Position numbers and translations under genes: made by a program. From Aporrectodea caliginosa (lineage: Eukaryota; Annelida; Clitellata; Crassiclitellata; Lumbricidae), in assembly GCA_020284085.1 (NCBI GenBank), contig JACEVL010000145.1:82501-146500 (forward strand): a DNA stretch of 64,000 nt, in the 5' to 3' direction. Positions 54,352 through 64,000 of this stretch are shown here, piece by piece; positions within the stretch are counted from its first letter, which is position 1, and the number at the start of each line of letters is the position of its first letter. The notes beneath the pieces were generated by a model, which worked only from the letters and a program-made list of their open reading frames with translations, was not told the DNA's origin and searched no databases.

Positions 54352-54995
54352 TAAACAAATATAAGATTATGTGTGTTTTGAAACTAATCTATGTATAAAA
54401 GATACAGTAAATCACCCCTACACATGTTTATATACGTATAAATGTACATCCATACATATATATCCACACATATATTTCGGTTTACGTTGTAATGCTGTAT
54501 TCAGCCATTTTCACACAGATTACGCGTATTATTATTAATTTTGATCACTTCCGGTATTCAAAAGACAAAGATGTAGGTATGCAAATGAAGCCCTTTATTC
54601 CCTCTAAAGAATGGTATCTTTGTTTCTCTTCCAGGAAGACAAATGAATAGGCTACAGACAAACAACTTGTGCTTCAATTCAGCCATTTTTCACACATATT
54701 ACGCGTATTATTATTTATTTTGAGCACTTCCGGTTGTCTCAGGTCAACTCAGTGACATAGAAATGTAGCCCCACATTTTAGCTATAGAATGGTAAAATTT
54801 GTGTCTCTTAATATTAAATGACGGATAAGATATAGTCATTTCTAGTATCATTTTCCCCTGGTGCCTCGGGTATGTTGAATATAACTTTTGAACGAAGATA
54901 TCATCTCACATTTTATGAAAACGTGTGTAAATGAACCCCCTAAAGCTGTCTAAACATATAATTTTTATTCCATTAGTAGCAGTTTGAGATGAAAA
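54352..54995. mobile_element. TTAA MITE, copy 4, ends missing
   Basis: Interior only: ATAAACAAATATAAGATTATG through the doubled CAGCCATTTT ... ACGCGTATTATTA block. Neither terminal repeat is present. Confidence 0.8.
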
Positions 54996-55321
54996 AAAAC
55001 TGGATTGGCACTACCAGAAGTACATTATATTATATTAGAAGAAGTTAAGATTTGCCAATATTACTATTATTGTTACTATTAGTATTATTTTTTTTTCGCC
55101 AGGTATATAATTATGATCCCTTTGGATTGCCAAAAAAGGGCAGCGTTGTTCTGGAATGACTAGTCTTTGTGGTTTTGTTGGTGGAAAAGGTGCTACAAAA
55201 ACGACTGCATTCATGCGCTGAAGAGCTTAGATAAGCACTGAAAGAGAAAAGTAGTCTCTTTGTTATCTTCTGATATTTTTGTAAGCCGGTAGCCTTGGAG
55301 ATTGATCAATGCAAGGTCATC
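54996..55321. other. Unassigned
   Basis: A TTTTTTTTCGCCAGG motif near 55,090 resembles 38,170 and 55,857. Nothing else recognised. Confidence 0.4.
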
Positions 55322-55764
55322 TAGGTTTACTGGACACAGAGTTTCAAAGGACAATGACACAAATCAGTAAGATAACAAAATGGCAGTGTATTTGGTTGTT
55401 TTTGTATCTGCTGCGATCTCGGCAGCAGAACCCGCAACCTCAGCTGACCTAGTGCGGCATGATTCTGCCAGGGTGTCGATAACAGTGGCGTCCCAAGGCA
55501 AGGCATTTGCCACCCTCCCATGGGATGAACGTCACGCCATCCGAACGTCTCCCATCAGACCGCGCTGGTCCAGTAGGCTCCTTTGTAGCCGAGAAGCCAG
55601 CTTTGGTGAGGCCACGCCAAACGATTTCATTTAGTAAGGCTTGTGTAGGAGTACGACCCGGCCTAAGGCTGCAAGACATGCCATGTGAGTCATCCTCTTG
55701 GACCATCGCTCCACAAGGGCATTCGTGACGAGCATATAGCCTAAATCGGGCCAAATGTGCAGGC

Positions 55765-55767
<3 letters not shown>
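55322..55767 (-). pseudogene. Non-LTR element C-terminal remnant with zinc knuckle and nuclease-like region
   Basis: Minus strand: LARFRLYARHECPCGAMVQ then HGMSC (CxC...HxxxC knuckle), TPTQALLNEIVWRGLTKAG, KEPTGPARSDGRRSDGVTFI followed by PWEGGKCLAL; after a frameshift WDATVIDTLAES, AGSAAEIAADTKTTKY and FVSLSFETLCPVN with one stop. From memory, the order knuckle - EPxGLxRxDGxRxDG - PW - WDxTxxDTxA - ETLGP is common at the C-terminus of retrotransposon-derived proteins in invertebrates, and the DG/D-T residues may form a PD-(D/E)XK-like nuclease. The last assignment is uncertain. Confidence 0.6.
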
Positions 55768-55837
<70 letters not shown>

Positions 55838-55857
55838 TACTATTATTATTATTATTT
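55768..55857. repeat. (ATT)n microsatellite
   Basis: About 30 units with an ACT interruption. Confidence 0.95.
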
Positions 55858-55933
55858 TTTGTATGCCCCGAGGTATACATGATCCCTCAGGGACTTAGAA
55901 ACTGTCCTAAGGTGCACTATCTATCTGGAGTTA

Positions 55934-56147
<214 letters not shown>

Positions 56148-56282
56148 TATAATGCACAGGGCATCAACCGATAGCGCACCTTATACATTTTCTAAGTGGT
56201 ATTCTAAGAGACTGACGGTTAAATGTTTATTTCATAGTTTCATCTCAGGTTCCAACAGTTTTCATCTTGACTAGTTGATGTG

Positions 56283-56380
56283 TATGTGTAACGACGCAAT
56301 GCCATTACAAATCTTATTAGCATCGCCCTCCTCCCTTATTCTGGCTTTGAACTGGCACTGCTAGAGTACGGACAGGAGCG
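56283..56380 (+). repeat. R1 dispersed repeat
   Basis: GTAACGACGCAATGCCATTAC, TTAGCATCGCCCTCCTCC (cores), GAACTGGCACTGCTAGAGTA. Confidence 0.75.
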
Positions 56381-56497
56381 GGTTGAGTAGTTAAGTAAAG
56401 CATTCATATTATCTTAAATAAATATTGGATTCGTCCTACCAGCAATAGAGGTTTTTCAAATATGAACGTCGAACTGAGGAGAAAACGAGAAACTTAT

Positions 56498-56731
56498 ATT
56501 GTATTATATTGTATTGTATTTGAAGACTTGTTATAGCGCCCTACCAGATTTCCCATTCAGAGGCGCTCCCGACTACTGCGCGAACGCTGAATCGGAGTTT
56601 CACGCCGAAGCGTATGAGCAAAAGTGAAGGACTTGCCCAGGGTCCCTAGCGCGGCACTTAAAGGGTGGATTCGAACCCGCAACCCTCCAGCTGCAAGGCA
56701 CCGAACATACCCCTAAACCACCGCGCCCCAG
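56498..56731 (-). mobile_element. SINE-B, left half of second dimer
   Basis: Same structure as 44,421-44,653 with small deletions near 56,620; B box GGGTTCGAATCCACC kept. Confidence 0.88.
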
Positions 56732-56908
56732 TTGTATTGTGTTGTGTTGTATTGTGTGTTGTATTGTACTCCACGTTTATAATGCGACCGAGCCACCCGC
56801 AGTAAAGATCCGAGAAATTAACCTCTGATAAACCGACTTTGACCGGGAAGCGAATAGGGGCGCCGGCGTGATATGCAGGCTACCAACCCACTCGGCCACT
56901 CAGGATCC
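56732..56908 (-). mobile_element. SINE-C, right half of second dimer
   Basis: Matches 44,654-44,824 up to GGATCC; B box decayed (CGGGAAGCGAATAGGGG on +). Flanking sequence differs from the first dimer. Confidence 0.82.
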
Positions 56909-56919
56909 TATTTCGAAAG

Positions 56920-57435
56920 ACATGATTAAAAGGTGTCAAAGCAGAGTCTTACAATATCTCTAATAAATTAATTGTTAACGGGTCAAAGTAATGCATCTGT
57001 CAATAATACACATAATAAGTTATTCCGATAAAATGGTTTGATTCAAATTAAACAATATAATTTCACAGTAATAATTGTTTCACAAAAGAAATCTTATCAG
57101 TAATAGAGAGCGACTCTGCGTTTGATGGAAACGGTCGAATATATGACACCAGCTTATACCTAATTAAAGGCGTCTAAAAAATCGGAATATTATTAGTAAT
57201 AAATATGCATTGTTTAACCAGAGTTCGGGCACCCATAGCCATGATTTATAGGAATGTACAACTATCTACACAAGCGGTTCAAAGAGGTTTCTACGGAGCC
57301 TCGAATTCATCCTGGCTTTAGCAGTAGTTTCAGTTTAACGACACTGTGTGGTAAAAAAGACCAAATTTGCGACATCGTATGGCCGCCAGGGCCGCTGATG
57401 TCGAACTTATCATAATTGTTGAACCTACAAGATGA
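56920..57435 (+). repeat. AT-rich module and R3 units
   Basis: ATTAAAAGGTGTCAAAGCAG at 56,929, AATTAAAGGCGTCTAAAAAA at 57,163, a partial R1 (GTTTAACGACACTGTGTGG) at 57,334. Confidence 0.65.
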
Positions 57436-57439
57436 CTAC

Positions 57440-58110
57440 CGTTTGATTGGATTGGATCCACAGTTTAACGGCAGCTTATATCAACATAGGCCGTTTCCGC
57501 CGACAAAGATTATTTTTTGCATAATACAGCTCTCTACTACCGTTTGAATAAAGTCGATTGTTATTATATCGTCGGTTAAAGGCTATTTAAAGGTGTCTAA
57601 GCAGATCGTTTCATTTTTAGTCGCATCCAGTGTTTAACGATAGCTTGGGCTGCCAGGGCCGTTCACGTCAACGCTACTTCATAATAATTATAATTATTAG
57701 CCATAAACTAAACCGGATGGAGGTTAACAAATTGGATTGGATCCACAGTTTAACGGCAGCTTATGACAACATAGGCCGTTTCCGCCGACAAAGATTATTT
57801 TGGCATATTACAGCTCTTTAAAAATTGAGCGAAAACGTCAAATATATAGTATTAACCAAAAACAGTTTAGAGGTGCGCAAGCAGATTAAAAGAATTATCC
57901 AATGTTTAACAGCATCTTGTGGCTGCCAGGGCCGTTAACGTCAAACTTACTTCATTATTACCAGAAGTTACCCCGAATGAAGGTTAGCGATTGAGCGAAA
58001 AGTCAAATATATAGATTTAAACAAAGACAATTTAAAGGTGTCTAAGCATATTTCAAATATTGTCCAGTGTTTAACGACATCTTGTGGTTACCATGGACGT
58101 TAGTATATAA
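57440..58110 (+). repeat. Tandem series of R2-R3-R2 units
   Basis: R2 at 57,457 and 57,744 (GTTTAACGGCAGCTTAT with GGCCGTTTCCGCCGAC), R3 at 57,588, 57,866 and 58,030, each followed by a GTTTAACGACATCTTGTGG-like box. Spacing is about 150-290 bp. Confidence 0.75.
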
Positions 58111-58559
58111 ACGACAATAAATTTCATTCCCGTCAGGCTAATTTGACTCAGTTTGTTTCGGTAGGTGTTGCTCTTAAAATCCTACACGTTAAGAAGGTCG
58201 TAATAAATGGGACTAAATGACGTCATGAGTCCAGTTTAATACCAATCCCCTCATTTCGGTAGGTGGCGCTGCTAGGAACATGGCCGCCGGACGATGTTGT
58301 TTATTAAAACATACAAAAACTAGATCGCTAACCGTCACTTAGATTCAAATTTTCGTGTAATGAAATTTCAGGTGGAAATGAGGCCGCAGGTTGATTTTTC
58401 AAATTATTTTCAACCGTCTTAGGACGGGCAAGCATCTAGTTATATAATTGTTCCTGCGGTTGAAGTTCCAGTAGCATTTGAACGAGAATGTCGAGTATAT
58501 ATTGCGTCTGTTAAAAGCTGTTTGAAGGTGTTTTGTATGGATACAGAGTTTAAAGACAG
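58111..58559. other. Mostly unassigned
   Basis: GTTTGTTTCGGTAGGTGTTG / CCTCATTTCGGTAGGTGGCG suggests a small duplication; a decayed R3 lies at 58,520. Confidence 0.4.
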
Positions 58560-58795
58560 AAATTATTTTAGCAGTCCCGTGCCTTTGCCTGCATTGGCCC
58601 TTCGCTATGAAATCAACTTCCCTATCTGTTCGCTCTACCATACTATCCGGTGGTCCTGCTGCATCTTTTCGCTACCTCAAAACTTGACTTTATTCTCGGT
58701 GACTTTCGCACTGGGAGCGCATATGATTGGTGTGCACTGTGAGAGGCGCTCTATAAATCTTTAAATACAATACAATATATAAATACAATGCAATA
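58560..58795 (+). mobile_element. L2-like LINE 3' fragment
   Basis: Decayed ORF2 end (CPLPALALRYEINFP-like), then CACTGGGAGCGCATATG, GAGAGGCGCTCTATAAATC and (AATAC)n. Confidence 0.65.
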
Positions 58796-58962
58796 GGCTG
58801 CTATTAGCGCCGTGTATTGCAGGCTGTTTGTTCTGTTAGTAGTTAAGATTTATGTCTTCTGTTATTTAATGTGTTCTTGTAAATTGTTTAATTGTCATAA
58901 CATGTAAATGTACAGCGCAGTGCATTTGTCAGGCGCTTCAATAAAGAAAAGATATTATTATT
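58796..58962 (+). mobile_element. SINE-A, headless
   Basis: GGCTGCTATTAGCGCCGTG, a ~40-bp insertion, then AATGTACAGCGCAGTGC and GGCGCTTCAATAAAG. Confidence 0.8.
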
Positions 58963-58987
58963 TTTTACCCGTAGTACAATCTTATTA

Positions 58988-59153
<166 letters not shown>

Positions 59154-59189
59154 TTAAATGAAAAAACACTTTTATTTTTAAAACATTAT

Positions 59190-59258
59190 AATTATCATTG
59201 TCATTGTCAGTATCATTGTCGGTATCATCATCATAATTATTATTATCATAATTATTAT

Positions 59259-59334
<76 letters not shown>

Positions 59335-59350
59335 GTCGTCGTCGTCGTCA
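59190..59350. repeat. (ATC)n microsatellite
   Basis: ATCATT-type decay, then pure CATCAT, ending in (GTC)n. Confidence 0.95.
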
Positions 59351-59429
59351 TTATCTTTATCACCGTTTAATGTCTATATTATATATATATTATATTACGA
59401 TTTTTTTATTATTAAATCTTCATGATCCA

Positions 59430-60385
59430 TCTCATGGTTTAGAGTTTAGCGACATCTTATGGCAACAAAGGCCGTTGACGTCGTCTGAAATTACTTTCGC
59501 GTAAAAGGCATAAAGCTGTTGCGTCGATTGATTTCTCATTATAATGGTCTAAGTCTAACACCTAGCGATCAGAAATTGAAAAGCTCAAAAAATTAATATA
59601 ACAGCGTTGGGACCAATTCTAAAGGTGTCTAATTTTAGAGAAGAAAATTTTCCAGATTCAGGCATAAAAATGTACATATAGAATGGATGAGAAAATAAAA
59701 ATAAAAGTGATATGACGGTAATTATTGATTGGAATGGGTGACAACAAACCCCCTAATGGGTAGTGGACGGATGGTACCATGGATTGGTGCGCAAATGATC
59801 CGCAGATCTTGAGGATATCAGCGAAAAAGCGGGGATTGTGGAAACAAGTGATGATGCGTTCATTGGACACCTGTATTACACATTGTAGCAAACCCATGGG
59901 ACAGGTATGGGATACCTATGTGACACTTAAGTGGCACCTATGGGACAACTATGCGGCACCTATTGTACACCTATGGTACACCTATGGTAGTCCTCTGGGA
60001 CACCTGTGGGATACCTACAGGTATGATTCACCTATGGAACACCTTCGGCCCATGGGTCGTGTTGGCGATGATGAACTTTAGCCCCGCAGTATATGTAATG
60101 TTATCGATTGACGTCAACCTAAATTCTTACTTTTAAAGCTTTATGATTCAACAGTTTAACAATGTCTTTACCAACAAAGGCCGTTGACGTCAATAGGAAG
60201 AGTTTATGCGTTAACTGTGACAAATACCTACTGGACTTAAAGAATTGAGGGACCGATGTGTAAATATAGTAGAAGGGAAAAAGTTGTTGAAAAACAAATA
60301 TGAAATAAACATATTCTGAATTTTAAAATATGATACAATGATAGTGATGCACTGGTTTTATGGAAATTAAACAACATTGAGCAAA
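59430..60385 (+). repeat. Partial copy of the long-unit right half
   Basis: R2 (TTAGCGACATCTTATGGC at 59,444), R3 (59,619), LINE ORF2 tail remnant (about 59,640-59,900: GWTDGTMDW-like, NDPQILRISAKKRGLWKQVM), (GACACC) minisatellite (59,895-60,050), then the GGCCCATGGGTCGTG module. Confidence 0.7.
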
Positions 60386-60387
60386 TT

Positions 60388-60628
60388 CCGGTGGCGCGTT
60401 GAATAACATCTGGCGAAGAGTGCGAGAGGTACCGAGTTCGAGCCCCGTTAGGGCGGATTTGCTTTGTAGGCTGCTATTAGCGCCGTTGTATTACAAGCTG
60501 TCTGTTCTGTTAGTAGTTAACTAGTTAAGATTGTTTCAATTGCATAACATGTAAATGTACAGCGCAGTGCGTTTGTCAGGCGCTTAATAAAGAAAATAAT
60601 TTAATTATTATTATTATTATTATTATTA
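60388..60628 (+). mobile_element. SINE-A, full length
   Basis: Head GGTGGCGCGTTGAATAACATC, B box GAGTTCGAGCCCCG, complete body and (ATT)n tail. Confidence 0.87.
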
Positions 60629-60654
60629 ACATTTGTCCCAACACGAAATCTTCC

Positions 60655-60800
60655 AATCGAACCCAACGTTTGATCGAAACCGTCGAATATATAACATCGG
60701 ATTACACCTATTTAATGGTGTCTTTCAAATTCGGGATTTTATTACTAACACCCAGTGTTGAACTGGAATTGCGATACCAGAAGAATCATAATTATTATAT
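60655..60800 (+). repeat. R3 unit
   Basis: AACGTTTGATCGAAACCG, GAATATATAACATCGG, ATTTAATGGTGTCTTTC. Confidence 0.65.
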
Positions 60801-60821
60801 TAAAAAGGCGCATTATGGTTT

Positions 60822-60879
<58 letters not shown>

Positions 60880-60905
60880 CCACCACCACCACCACCACCA
60901 CCACC

Positions 60906-60963
<58 letters not shown>
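60822..60963. repeat. (ATC)n-(ACC)n-(ATC)n microsatellite
   Basis: An ACC block of about 14 units sits between two ATC blocks of similar length. Confidence 0.97.
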
Positions 60964-61300
60964 GTAGCATATTTTATCATTCTGTCTCCAGCGTATTATA
61001 AGTAAAATTCTTTTGTCTGGAAAAATGAAAGATAGTAAGCTAAGAGAAAATGTCCGCCTGATCAACATACACAAATCCCGCATTTGCCGAAGCTAAGATT
61101 ACGAACATATCGCTTGCTTTCGGTTGTCAAACAACATCTCCGTTGTAACCACTTTCTGCATTATATGCAACATTCTTATGGATACGAAAAATGTTTGTGT
61201 AATATAAGCCGTAATAAGCCGCAGGTATCTATAATCTGGCCAAATATCAGTTTTCGAGGTTTAAAGGCGAAGCCAAACGACACCGTGCGCAGTAAGAAGT
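60964..61300. other. Unassigned
   Basis: A 73-codon frame at 61,084-61,305 has no recognisable domain. Confidence 0.35.
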
Positions 61301-61407
61301 CGTAACCTAGATATGATTTGGTTAGTAGACTACAGATGATTTGATCAGTAGGCTAATATAGACATGATTAGATAAGCAGACTCGATATGATTTAATATCT
61401 TTTAATA
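61301..61407. repeat. ATATGATTTGATCAGTAG minisatellite, left part
   Basis: Degenerate units of about 28 bp; resumes after the SINE at 61,621. Confidence 0.75.
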
Positions 61408-61620
61408 TCTAATAATATCTTTTCTCTAATTAAGCGCCTGACAAACGCACTGCGCTGTACATTTACAAGTTATGCAATTTAAATCTTAACTACTAACAGA
61501 ACAGACAGCCTGCAATACACGGCGCTAATAGCAGCCTATAAAGCAAATCCGCCCTACGGGGCTCGAACTAGTACCTCTCGGTCTCTGTGCCAGATGTTAT
61601 CCAATGCGCTATAGGGCCCC
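61408..61620 (-). mobile_element. SINE-A, full length, inserted in a minisatellite
   Basis: Minus strand head GGGGCCCTATAGCGCATTGG (A-box region), TAGTTCGAGCCCCG (B box), body complete. Confidence 0.87.
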
Positions 61621-61742
61621 CTAGACCACTAGACTATGTATGATTTGATTAGAAGACTACTTATGATTTGATCAACGAACTAGGTACGATTTGATCACTA
61701 TCCTGGATATGATTTGATCAGTGACCTAGATAGGTTTTGATC
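61621..61742. repeat. ATATGATTTGATCAGTAG minisatellite, right part
   Basis: Four to five further units (ACGATTTGATCACTATCC and similar). Confidence 0.75.
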
Positions 61743-61770
61743 GCAGCTGCAATAGGCCTATTTGGCCTAC

Positions 61771-61843
61771 TATTGTAAGCTTAAGGTTTGGAGTCTGTTC
61801 ACGGACGAACTGCTTAATGGTCTTCAGGAGCTTCTCGCGGGTG
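61771..61843 (-). CDS. Possible small exon (macro-domain-like helix)
   Basis: Minus strand: TATATAG acceptor, then TREKLLKTIKQFVREQTPNL followed by KLTI and a GTAGGC donor. GC-rich against AT-rich surroundings. The helix-then-strand pattern resembles the C-terminal part of macro domains in PARP-like proteins, but 24 residues are too few to be sure. Confidence 0.2.
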
Positions 61844-62069
61844 CTATATAATGCACAATGCATTTGGAAGGTTTCGGAAAATGAGCTTTATAAAAGTACA
61901 AATACATTGAATGTAAATATCAAGAATTCCTCAGCGTCATAGAACAACCACGTCAGAGAGAGGATGGTTTTTTTTCTTGAGAAAAAAACGCTACATAGAT
62001 AGTTCATTACAAATTCATTAAACAGTACCCGTTAACTTAACTTGGTTGCCCGGTTGGTCGGATAATTTA

Positions 62070-62460
62070 CATCGCATCACATTGCGTTATGTAACATTAC
62101 CGTATGTTACACCACATCACGTTACGCTACATTGTATCACATCACATTGTGTCATGTAACATTAGCCTACTGTATGTTACGTCAGATTCCGTTACGTTAA
62201 ATTACATCACTTTACATTGCACATTATGTATCATTACCGAATGTTGCATCACATTGCGTTACTTTACGTTGCATCATATCACATTGCGTTGTGTAACATT
62301 ACTGTATGTTACATCAGATTGCGTTGCATTCAATCACATCACATCACATTGCACATTATGTATCATTACCGAATGTTGCATCACATTGCGTTACTTTACA
62401 TTACATCATATCACATTGCGCTATGTAACACTGCCGTATGTTACACCGCATCATTACATG
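62070..62460. repeat. (CATCACATTGCGTTA) minisatellite
   Basis: Irregular ~35-bp units; a ~133-bp higher-order repeat is visible (GCACATTATGTATCATTACC at 62,218 and 62,351). Confidence 0.88.
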
Positions 62461-63029
62461 CCTAACCGTAAAACAGCCGACTTATTATCGTATCCGGTGC
62501 GGTTGACCCTTTTACGAACGTCAGTGGCCATTTTGTTGACGGCTGAAATCAGGCGAAGAGGAGATAATGCGAGGCTCTTGTTTCTCTCCACTCCTCAGTC
62601 TCTGTTCCACGAATTTATCGGATTACTTGGGGCATGAGGGATAAGTCGGATGAGTGGATGCTTGCTGCTGCTGCTGCTGCTGCTGCTGATGTTGCTACTG
62701 CGAAAGAAACCTCGTTCCTTCGTTGTTCTATAGATGAGGTCTTGTTGTGATGGGTGTTGAGTGCACGACGCTCATTGATACACAGACAGTATTACCACTC
62801 CTTGGGATATTTCCCAAGATCTTGGGACTTTGGGGTCGACTTGGGATCTGGGGATTTTGCATAGCAATCTTGGGATTTTTCTAAGGTCTGCAGACTAGTT
62901 TTTTTACCGTACTTTTCAACGGCGGCAGCAAATCAGATTAGAAAAAAACTCACTCAGTGAATCTTGAGCCAAAGAAGTAGTCCGCTACGGAATTATTTAT
63001 TGATGTTGCTTTTAGGATTTTTTCTAATC
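62461..63029. other. Unassigned; (CTG)n and CTTGGGA repeats
   Basis: (CTG)9 at about 62,664-62,690; CTTGGGA-type repeats with the palindrome TCCCAAGATCTTGGGA at about 62,812-62,830. No gene recognised. Confidence 0.45.
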
Positions 63030-63037
63030 ATCTAATG

Positions 63038-63518
63038 CAGCGGTGTTAACATTTATTTTTATTTTACCACCATGTAAAAAAATCGAATGTTTGTGTACCA
63101 CCAACAAAGGTTAGCTGAAAAACAACAGGCGAGCGCGAAGTCCCTTTGCAATGAATTATTATGGGCATCGTGAGTCCTCTTCCAGGGTATGGGGCGAGTA
63201 TTACAGTCGTAATCGTAATCGTAGCCTAATCGTAATTGAGTAGTAATCGTAATTGTAATCTAAGTGTCGTAGTTAGACACATTTAAAAATTAATATATAA
63301 TTTTAAGAATGTAATCATATCAACAAGAAACAAAATCTATGTAGTATACAATCATTTGTCGTGAAAAATAAATGGCGAGCCTGTGACGTTTCAACATTAA
63401 ATATATCATAGAATAGCCTAGTTAATCAAGGAAAGATGGCATAAACTCACAAAAACATTTTAATTTGTTTAGCATACCACCTAGCGACACCTTGCGTACC
63501 ACCGTTTGAAAACCGCTG
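63038..63518. mobile_element. hAT-like element, 481 bp
   Basis: Ends CAGCGGTGTTAAC and, inverted, CAGCGGTTTTCAAAC. Flanking octamers ATCTAATG and ATTTAGTG match at six of eight positions, fitting an old 8-bp duplication. Contains a (TCGTAA)n tract at about 63,208-63,258. Confidence 0.65.
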
Positions 63519-63562
63519 ATTTAGTGTCGCATTTATTTATTAATAATCTACATGCAATTTAA

Positions 63563-64000
63563 CCCTAGGGCTACCAAGCTTTTTTGTAACACGGACTACC
63601 AAGGGGGGTGGTTACCACCCCCTGGATTTCGTGTTTGGTTTTACATATCATAACTTGTAATATAGCATTGGATTCAGCATTCATTTCTGCACAGAATGGT
63701 ATATTTAGTTGTACATTATGTGAATGCACCTCGAAATTACATCACTTTTAACAACGGAACCCATTAATTAGCAATATTGTATATTATTGCGTACATTTTG
63801 TACTTTTTGGATAAACAAATATAAGATTATGTGTGTTTTGAAACTAATCTATGTATAAAAGATACACAAAACATCCCTGCACATGTTTATATAGTATAAA
63901 TATACATCCATACGATATATATCCATACATATATATCGGTTTACGTTGTAATGCTGTATTCAGCCATTTTCACACAGATTACGCGTATTATTATTTATTT
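63563..64000. mobile_element. TTAA MITE, copy 5, cut by window edge
   Basis: TTAA at 63,559-63,562 then CCCTAGGGCTACCAAG, the GGGTGGTTACCACCC palindrome and the shared interior. Closest to copies 1 and 2. Confidence 0.88.

Noticed and set aside
62104..62637. Histidine- and threonine-rich protein
   Set aside because: Mostly the CATCACATTGCG minisatellite; the non-repeat end has no recognisable domain.

Overview
The window looks like intergenic or intronic DNA of an invertebrate animal, most likely marine. It is AT-rich and packed with microsatellites and minisatellites, decayed CR1/L2-type non-LTR retrotransposons, tRNA-derived SINEs with LINE-like tails, TTAA-flanked and hAT-type MITEs, one Tc1/mariner copy and one deleted Ty3/gypsy copy. 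The only host-like coding signals are isolated exons on the + strand: a signal-peptide exon at 6,107-6,200, a possible second exon at 6,756-6,988, and an Ig V-set exon at 23,579-23,845. The first ends and the other two begin in phase 1, so they could belong to one secreted or membrane IgSF gene with a repeat-filled intron. I cannot name the species. An abundant 'GTTTAACG' dispersed repeat reminds me of repeats common in molluscan genomes, but that is only an impression.

Recurring families (names are mine). R1 is a ~95-bp dispersed repeat running GTTTAACGACACTGTG, then GCGTCGCCCTCCTC, then GACTGGCACTACCAGAGTA, then GGCGGAGTT; about 23 copies. R2 is a ~41-bp box, GTTTAACGACATCTTATGGC followed by GGCCGTTGACGTCGAC. 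R3 is a TATA-like stretch, then ~20 bp later TTTAAAGGTGTCTAAGC, usually followed within ~50 bp by an R2 box; about 45 copies on both strands. SINE-A, SINE-B and SINE-C are tRNA-headed SINEs; B and C occur twice as a joined dimer. 'L2-like' LINE copies end in GAGGCGCTATATAAAT plus a simple-repeat tail.

Layout. 0-6 kb: 5'-truncated L2-like LINE with an open RT frame, then a 2.1-kb TTAA-flanked element built of 11 units of ~152 bp arranged as a giant inverted repeat. 6-12 kb: candidate exons, a 424-bp palindrome whose arms each encode a THAP zinc finger, and very long simple repeats. 12-26 kb: SINEs, LINE fragments, hAT MITEs, a perfect 63-bp palindrome, and the Ig exon between two hexanucleotide arrays. 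26-31 kb: a Tc1/mariner element that lost its first catalytic residue, an LTR element with perfect 5-bp target duplication, and a fresh 130-bp triplication. 31-51 kb: a higher-order tandem array in which a long and a short composite unit alternate (long-short-long-short-long), each built from R1, R2, R3 and LINE tails and later invaded by SINEs and TTAA MITEs. 51-64 kb: more scattered copies of the same modules, SINE dimers, a nuclease-like LINE fragment, satellites, a hAT-like element and a fifth TTAA MITE cut by the window edge.

The genes here do not form a pathway. The biology visible is an ecology of repeats: TTAA-specific elements landing in TTAA-bearing boxes, SINEs sharing LINE tails, and segmental amplification that preserves 'empty sites' which date the insertions.
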